The notes below the pieces were generated by a model. The model saw only the letters and a list, made by a program, of their open reading frames with translations, was not told the origin of the DNA and made no database searches. Both the position numbers and the translations under genes were made by a program. Shown one piece after another: positions 58,701 through 64,000 of a stretch of 64,000 bases of DNA (its first letter is position 1; every line of letters starts with the position of its first letter). Source of the DNA: Acephala macrosclerotiorum (Eukaryota > Ascomycota > Leotiomycetes > Helotiales > Mollisiaceae); assembly GCA_014904845.1 (NCBI GenBank), contig MU119219.1, positions 372,001-436,000 on the forward strand, given 5' to 3'.

Positions 58701-59322
58701 TTATTATTTTCAAAAATAATTATTATAATTCGATTTAAAATTTTATTATTAATAATTAATTTCTCGATTATTGTAAATTAAAATTTGTAAAATTTAAAAC
58801 GATTTGTAAATTTTTTAATTTTTTTAAAAATCTCGAATTTTTTTTATTTAAAATTCGTTTATTAAATAAATACTTAAATAAAATCAATAATTTTATCGTA
58901 TTTTTTAAATTCGTTTTAAATTCTTTTGATATTTTTCAAAAAAACTAATAAAAAAATTTTATTTTATAGTTTGTCGTTTATATTATTTGAAATAATTTAA
59001 ATAGTTTTAATAGTTTTTTTCTTTCAAATCGTAATTCGATCAATTAATACAAGAAAAATCGATTTCGATTTTTCGTTATTAATTAATTTGATAATATAAA
59101 TACTAATAAAAACGATTAAACAAAAATTTTTAAATCGAAAATAATTATTCTTTGTAAAAATTTCAATTTTATTTCACTTACAAACGTAGTAAAATACTAT
59201 AGAAATAAATACTATAATATCGATCAAAATTATCAAAATCGCTATAGTAAATAAAATTAATATTTTAAAGTAAAAAAAAAATACGACGATTTTAATAAAT
59301 ACTTTTCGAGTTTATAATCTAT
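55782..59322. other. Extreme AT desert
   Basis: 3.5 kb made almost only of A and T, with scattered CG dinucleotides and long TTATTAATAA-like strings. No frame, element end or RNA gene could be recognised. It is probably older RIP-mutated repeat DNA. Confidence 0.7.
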
Positions 59323-59452
59323 TAATTTGAGTAATATATTCGATAGACTTAATAATCTAATTAATTGATTAAAGTTGTAAAATCTAATTAAATATAAAAA
59401 TATTATATTTATTGCAATATTTACTTAGTATTAAAATTACTCGAAAGTTTAA
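59323..59452 (+). repeat. Dispersed direct repeat, RIP-mutated copy
   Basis: Ungapped partner of 48416..48545. By hand count there are about thirty differences, all but one or two being G-to-A or C-to-T relative to the other copy. Similarity also extends less clearly for over 100 bp upstream of both copies. Confidence 0.85.
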
Positions 59453-60449
59453 CCAATATAAATTACAATATGATAATATATTTTATTTATTATAATAAAT
59501 AAATATAATATAAAAAAGTTCGTATTTTTAAAATATAATATGATTTAGTTTTATATTGCTAATATAAAATTGAAGTTTTTATATTTTTGATATTTTTATA
59601 TTAAGTAGAAATAGTAATAAAAAAAAGTAAATACGTATTTTACTAGTTTCGTTTAAAGCAAATATTGTGTAATAAAATAAGAAAATAAACAAACTTTAAT
59701 TTATTATTATAATATAACGTCGTAAATCTTAGAAATAATAATCAAATCGATTTTTTTAAGTTTTAAAAATTCAACAAATCAAAAATTGTAATTTTTAAAC
59801 GTTATATTATAAAATTATTAATTATTGAAATATTATTATTTTTTAATCTTTAATAAATTCTTATTATATCAATACATACTATAAATAATTGATTATTTAG
59901 TTTTAAGTACTTAAATTTCTATATAATTATCGAAAATCATTAAAATGTCGTTTAAAAAGAAATAAAAAATTCTCGTATTCGTTAAAATTATTATTAATCG
60001 ATTAATAGTACTTGAAAGAAATCCTAGTAATATTAGTACTATCGCTACTTTTTTTAGTCTAACGCTAGAATTATTTATTACTGTTTTTAATTTAGTGCTA
60101 AAAGACTTTTCTACGAAATTAAAAATACGAATATTATAAGTTTTTAATTATATATCAAATAAGAATAAGTAAATACGATATTATAATAATTTTGATCGCG
60201 AAAAATAGCGTTATTATTATTGTTTGAAACGATATAAAATCTTAAGTAGTAATAATAGTTTAGTAAATTATTTCGTTGATTTTTATTATTTAGAAATTGG
60301 ATTTAAACGCAACGTTAAAATTTAAAACGTACAAATTTCACTCGAGAAAACTATTGTTTAAATAGTAATTGTTTTTTAAAAACGACGACGATATAATATA
60401 GAGACGATAAAGTAAAACGTGTTGAAAATATTGTAAGTACAATGTTTAG

Positions 60450-62138
60450 TCTTTAATAATTTATTTTTTTGATTAATCGAAAGTAACGAATTTCGAGTTT
60501 TTTTAAAGTATTTTAATAAAAACGCGAAAGAGTTTTTAGTAAAGGATTATTTACAAGTTCGCAAATGGGTCTTTTGGTAGTATAAGAATTTAAAGAAGAC
60601 TTTGATCAAGATTATACTAAGCAAAGTAAAAACGAAAATCTATATTTTTTGCGATTTTTAGACTTTTTTTAATTCGATTACAATTCTCGGTATTATAGTA
60701 CAATTTATCGATGAAATTAGTATACTTAAAAGTTTGATTTTAAAAATGAAAAAATTGATTAGAAAATATAACGAAGAGAATATATTGAAACTAGTACTAA
60801 AAATTATTAAAAAATACGATATCGAGAAAAATCTTAGTTATTTTACAATAGATAACGCGAAAAATAACGATATTTTTATGTTATATTTTTTTAGCGTTTT
60901 TTGATACGAATTTCGATTATTATATGATTTTATTTATTATTGTATATACTATTAAAAACACGTTATTAATCTCGTCGTTAAATCTTTTTTATTTATTACT
61001 AATAAAGAGAATATCGAAAAAAACAATATTACTAATATTTACGCGATTATATTAAAAGAGATTAAAGAATGAAAAAAGAAAAAACTTTTAAATAAACTTT
61101 ATAATTTCGTGGTTTGATTGATTGAGAGTATATAACGATTTCACAATTTTTTAGAAATGACGAATTAACGTATTTCTCGAGATAATACAACGCATTGGAA
61201 TTTATAGTTTATAATAATTTAAATAATATAAAATTTGCGCGATTTGATCGACGAATTTATTACAGTTTATACAATTGCATAACTAGAAAACGATCGATTG
61301 AATAATAAAAAATAGGCTATAATCTCTATCGTCAAAGATTTTCTATAGAAGCTTTCGATAAATACTAAAGCCTGCGAATTTAAATAATCAATTTTCGACC
61401 TCGTTCTTTTTTGTACCGACTATATACTCAGTCAGTTCGAAAAACATAAAACTCAATTTAAATACGATCTTATCTTCGAGCCGATGTTCAATTCAGAGTA
61501 GACGAAAATGGACAAATATTACGATCTTAGTAATAAAACGCCTACCTATATTACCGCTCTAGTTTTATACTCTTCGCGCAAATAGAAATATCTCGAAAAG
61601 CATTAGAAACTAGTATAAATGAAATCTGCCAAAGTATCTGTCAAAAATCTTTAAATAAAGAAATACAAAACTTATTCTCCGACCACTACGCCGATTCCTA
61701 CTACTATTGCAGAACCAGCGAAACAAAAGAACGAATTCCTCGAATAGCTCGCCGAGTAAGAAGATACCTCCTTCGACGACGAATACGAACAATATTACAA
61801 TATAGAACAAATACCGGGCATTAAGAATAGCTACAAATAGTGATTTGAAGAGACACAACAAAAGCGATTCTTTCTACTATCAAAAATGGCCCTAGACATA
61901 CTCTCTATCCCAACTATATCTACTGATCCAAAACGTCTCTTTTCAGGCGCAAAGATCACTATTTCCGATCGTCGCAATCGTTTTAGAATTAAAACAATTG
62001 AAGCCTTTGAGTATTTGAAATCGTGATTAAATATCGTAGAGACTCTAAACGACGATCTCGAAGATTTAAACGAATTAGTAAAAGTATTCACTGAAAAAGT
62101 AATTACTACAACGATCGATTTGACAGATTTTAGTTAAA
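60450..62138 (+). mobile_element. Relic of an hAT-family transposase
   Basis: Translating the plus strand through stops and frame changes gives the hAT order. Around 60690-60900 comes an ENILKLVLKIIKKYDIEKNLSYF segment leading into TIDNAKNND, the catalytic-core DNAxxND motif. At about 61175 there is NTTHWNL, corresponding to the TRWNS motif. At about 61510-61600 there is MDKYYDLSNKTPTYITALVLY. From 61886 there is an intact stretch, MALDILSIPTISTDPKRLFS then GAKITISDRRNRF, IEAFEYLKS, which is the C-terminal dimerisation domain. Trp codons expected by the family (SWL, KWKY) are TAG or TGA here, for example TGA at 62024-62026. The 3' third keeps near-normal composition while the 5' two thirds are AT-saturated. 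Terminal inverted repeats were not found. Confidence 0.82.
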
Positions 62139-62862
62139 TTGAGACTTTTTTTGACTCGATATATTTATATTGGCAATATATTTCTTAAGAAATATGATAT
62201 AGCAATTCCATATTTCGACGATACGATATGAATAGCTTCATATCGCGATTATATTTCGACCCTCTATATTACCCAATATATATTACTTCATATTGTGACC
62301 CACACTGAGTCTAACACAGGCACTCGCGTGGTAGTGGTGGAGACCTGATCCACGAAAGCATTACAAATTACGGACTCTAACATTATTCGTGAAGTGCGAG
62401 CTCCATAGTTCTCAAGTCTTCTTTGTATGGATACTTTATTGCTGCTTCGCACTCGATTTGTACTGCAAGCAAATGCGACACTCTCAACTATTCTTTGTAT
62501 AAGCAGCACTAACGGCAATTGGAATTTCATTTGCAAATAGTCCATGCAAAGCTTGATAAATAGGGCGAGCTGCGAGATTGCAAAGGTAGCAAAGTAATAG
62601 GACAATTTTTTGTAGCCTATGTGAGCAGAATTGAATCCCTTGGTTGCGCACGAGCATGCCGTATTAACTCAGATAAATGTTTTTATGCGGTATTAAACTA
62701 AAGTTTGTGAATGGTTGGACTAAAGCATGTGAAAATGCAAATATACACTGCATTGAGAAACATTTGCAATAATATTCCAACTCATCCAAGGCCTACTTAG
62801 GGTCGGGTCCGTCAGGAAGTACCACGCTCCACCCTCAAAATCCCATTAGATACATAACAACC
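62139..62862. other. Exit from the AT island
   Basis: Contains the right flank of the hAT relic and then unassigned DNA of normal composition. A 105-codon minus-strand frame at 62288-62605 has no recognised domain and is not called. Confidence 0.4.
62224..62245. repeat. Perfect 9-bp-arm hairpin near the hAT 3' end
   Basis: CGATATGAA-TAGC-TTCATATCG, within a region rich in ATATTG/CAATAT repeats. It could be part of the subterminal repeats of the element. Confidence 0.5.
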
Positions 62863-63195
62863 CTATGGTAACACTCCCTTTTTGTGGCTGTGCAATTGAA
62901 TCATCGTCTCAAGCGCAACCGCTCGATCTGTGCCTACTATCCATTCTCATCTATCCCGGGTGTTCAGGTAAATGTTGGGCCCAGCGCCTTGAAACCTGTC
63001 CGCATAACCGAATGCATGGTCCAAAGGAAGCTCAAAGTACTTGATGAGTACAGCGCGAAGCCATGCTTGGCATTGCGATTGCGTCCATTCCCATCGAGGA
63101 ACGTCGTCGGTCTGGATGGCAAGAGCACTGATGCTAGGCTTGGTTTCCGTATACGGTGGAGGAGGGTGGCGTCGGAAGAGATTCCAGAGGGACAT
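62863..63195 (-). pseudogene. SAM-like-domain protein gene, interrupted by a stop at a Trp position
   Basis: From the Met at 63195 the frame reads MSLWNLFRRHPPPPYTE, then PRWEWTQSQCQAWLRAVLIKYF and GYADRFQGAGPNIYLNTRDR, and stops at TGA (62947-62949). This is the start of a fungal sterile-alpha-motif/Pointed-like domain with the usual W.W...QC..WL. The frame continues beyond the stop in register as EWIVGTDRAVALETMIQLH to the TAG at 62863, and the stop falls where a Trp is expected (DRW.W). TGG to TGA is a G-to-A change. The gene may have been longer, as family proteins usually continue past this point. Confidence 0.6.
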
Positions 63196-64000
63196 TTTGA
63201 TAATATCGAATCGTGGGTATCGATTTAGGGCTTTTTAGTAAGTTGGTTTACTCATATGGGTGTCGGGGGTGAACATGAAAACGTCGAGAATTTATGATAT
63301 TTTCCTGCTAAAATAACTTGACCGGATAGTTTTCTATACACTAGGATCGCACTGCTTCATAGCTCGCTGTCTATGACACTTGACATACCTTGTATTGTGG
63401 GACCTAGCTAAGCGCTGCATTTTAGGTTCCACAAAACCGATGGTGGTCTAAGCCTCCTCCCCCTTTCCATGAACGAGACCCGTTCGATCACGACAAAGCA
63501 CCAGGAAATCAGGAACATTCATCATGGCTGAGGAGGATGGCAGTCGTGAGGCCAAACACAGTGAGGAGCATAGTCCCCCAAACTACTCCATGGGGTATGC
63601 TCGAATTATACTCTAATTTCTTATTATAAAGTCCCAGATAGTGCGGAAATTAATGGCCTCTGTGTCGCTTATTCTCTAGTGTGGGAGAGTTGGTATGTAG
63701 GAACTTATGGTTAATCGTTGCTTTATGACCATCAAGAAAAACAAGGCAGCGGCTTCTTGAGTCTGTGATTAGACATGTACTCATGCGCAAAATCACCAGC
63801 CATTTTACTTGGTACATGTGCCTAAATAGCCACTAGAATGTGGATATCACATGAGCTCATGTGAGCACGTGACACGGACCTCCTCACCAGCCTCTTCTAA
63901 GGTTTGGAGATCTTTACAATTAAGGGAGACAGCTAAATGCAGATTCTATCTTCTGTGTATACCGCGTTTCTGTTTATTTGAAACTCTTCCCATTCCTCAG
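63196..64000. other. Intergenic, with a possible gene start near the window end
   Basis: An ATG at 63524 opens MAEEDGSREAKHSEEHSPPN and reaches a possible GTATGC donor at 63595. The following exon cannot be fixed within the window, so no CDS is called. Confidence 0.3.
63848..63871. promoter_or_regulatory. 16-bp palindrome next to a CACGTG E-box
   Basis: CACATGAGCTCATGTG (63848-63863) is perfectly self-complementary and is followed after two bases by CACGTG (63866-63871). Together they look like a dimeric transcription-factor site (bHLH/bZIP type); no target gene is assigned. Confidence 0.45.

Noticed and set aside
62288..62605. 105-codon minus-strand frame after the AT island
   Set aside because: Some protein-like character but no recognised family, no introns and no supporting context; left uncalled.
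1..64000. CRISPR arrays, bacterial operons, rRNA genes or a secondary-metabolite cluster
   Set aside because: The genes have spliceosomal introns and eukaryotic families; no repeat-spacer array, rRNA, PKS, NRPS or terpene synthase motif was seen.

Overview
The window is nuclear DNA of a filamentous ascomycete (Pezizomycotina). Coding genes carry short GT-AG introns of about 46-70 bp with CTAAC-like branch sites, and several families are typical of Leotiomycetes and their relatives: the 'ACPFYKRDP'-type zinc-finger proteins, DUF6594 proteins, small MC-start Cys/His proteins and an XanA-type dioxygenase. Placement in Leotiomycetes/Helotiales is inference. The base changes seen in the AT-rich part are those of repeat-induced point mutation (RIP), which is restricted to fungi.

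Layout. 0.4-5.3 kb: two tandem paralogous zinc-finger genes. 5.3-8.5 kb: foldback repeats, then a broken CAP59/CMT1-type mannosyltransferase gene. 9.3-15.3 kb: a secreted Ser/Thr-rich protein, a TA-flanked MITE, a MUP1-like amino acid permease and a small two-TM protein. 16.6-24.7 kb: a disordered Gln/Pro-rich protein, a patatin-like lipase, an AT-rich MITE-like element and an alpha-ketoglutarate dioxygenase of the xanthine dioxygenase type. 26.3-29.7 kb: a cluster of tiny Cys/His-rich proteins, at least one of them broken. 30.1-32.1 kb: a divergent pair of F-box-like paralogs. 33.1-36.4 kb: a frameshifted orphan gene and a frameshifted PTR2-type peptide transporter. 38.0-46.1 kb: ordinary housekeeping-type genes, namely a Cep57-domain spindle-pole protein, a Bud27/URI prefoldin-like protein, a DUF6594 membrane protein and a protein with a degenerate retropepsin fold. 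46.9-48.5 kb: decayed exons of an unidentified gene. 48.55-62.3 kb: an extreme AT-rich island made of RIP-mutated repeats, including a complete LTR retrotransposon with 229-bp LTRs and a TAAAA target duplication, and an hAT transposase relic. 62.9-64 kb: return to normal composition with a SAM-like-domain pseudogene.

The genes are independent transcription units with no sign of a biosynthetic cluster. The common theme is genome decay. Stop codons at positions expected to be Trp (TGG to TGA or TAG) occur in the mannosyltransferase, the SAM-like gene and the hAT relic. One 130-bp segment occurs twice in direct orientation without gaps, and the copy inside the island differs almost only by C-to-T and G-to-A changes. 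This is direct internal evidence for RIP. All exon joins were worked out by eye from splice consensus and frame continuity and need transcript support.
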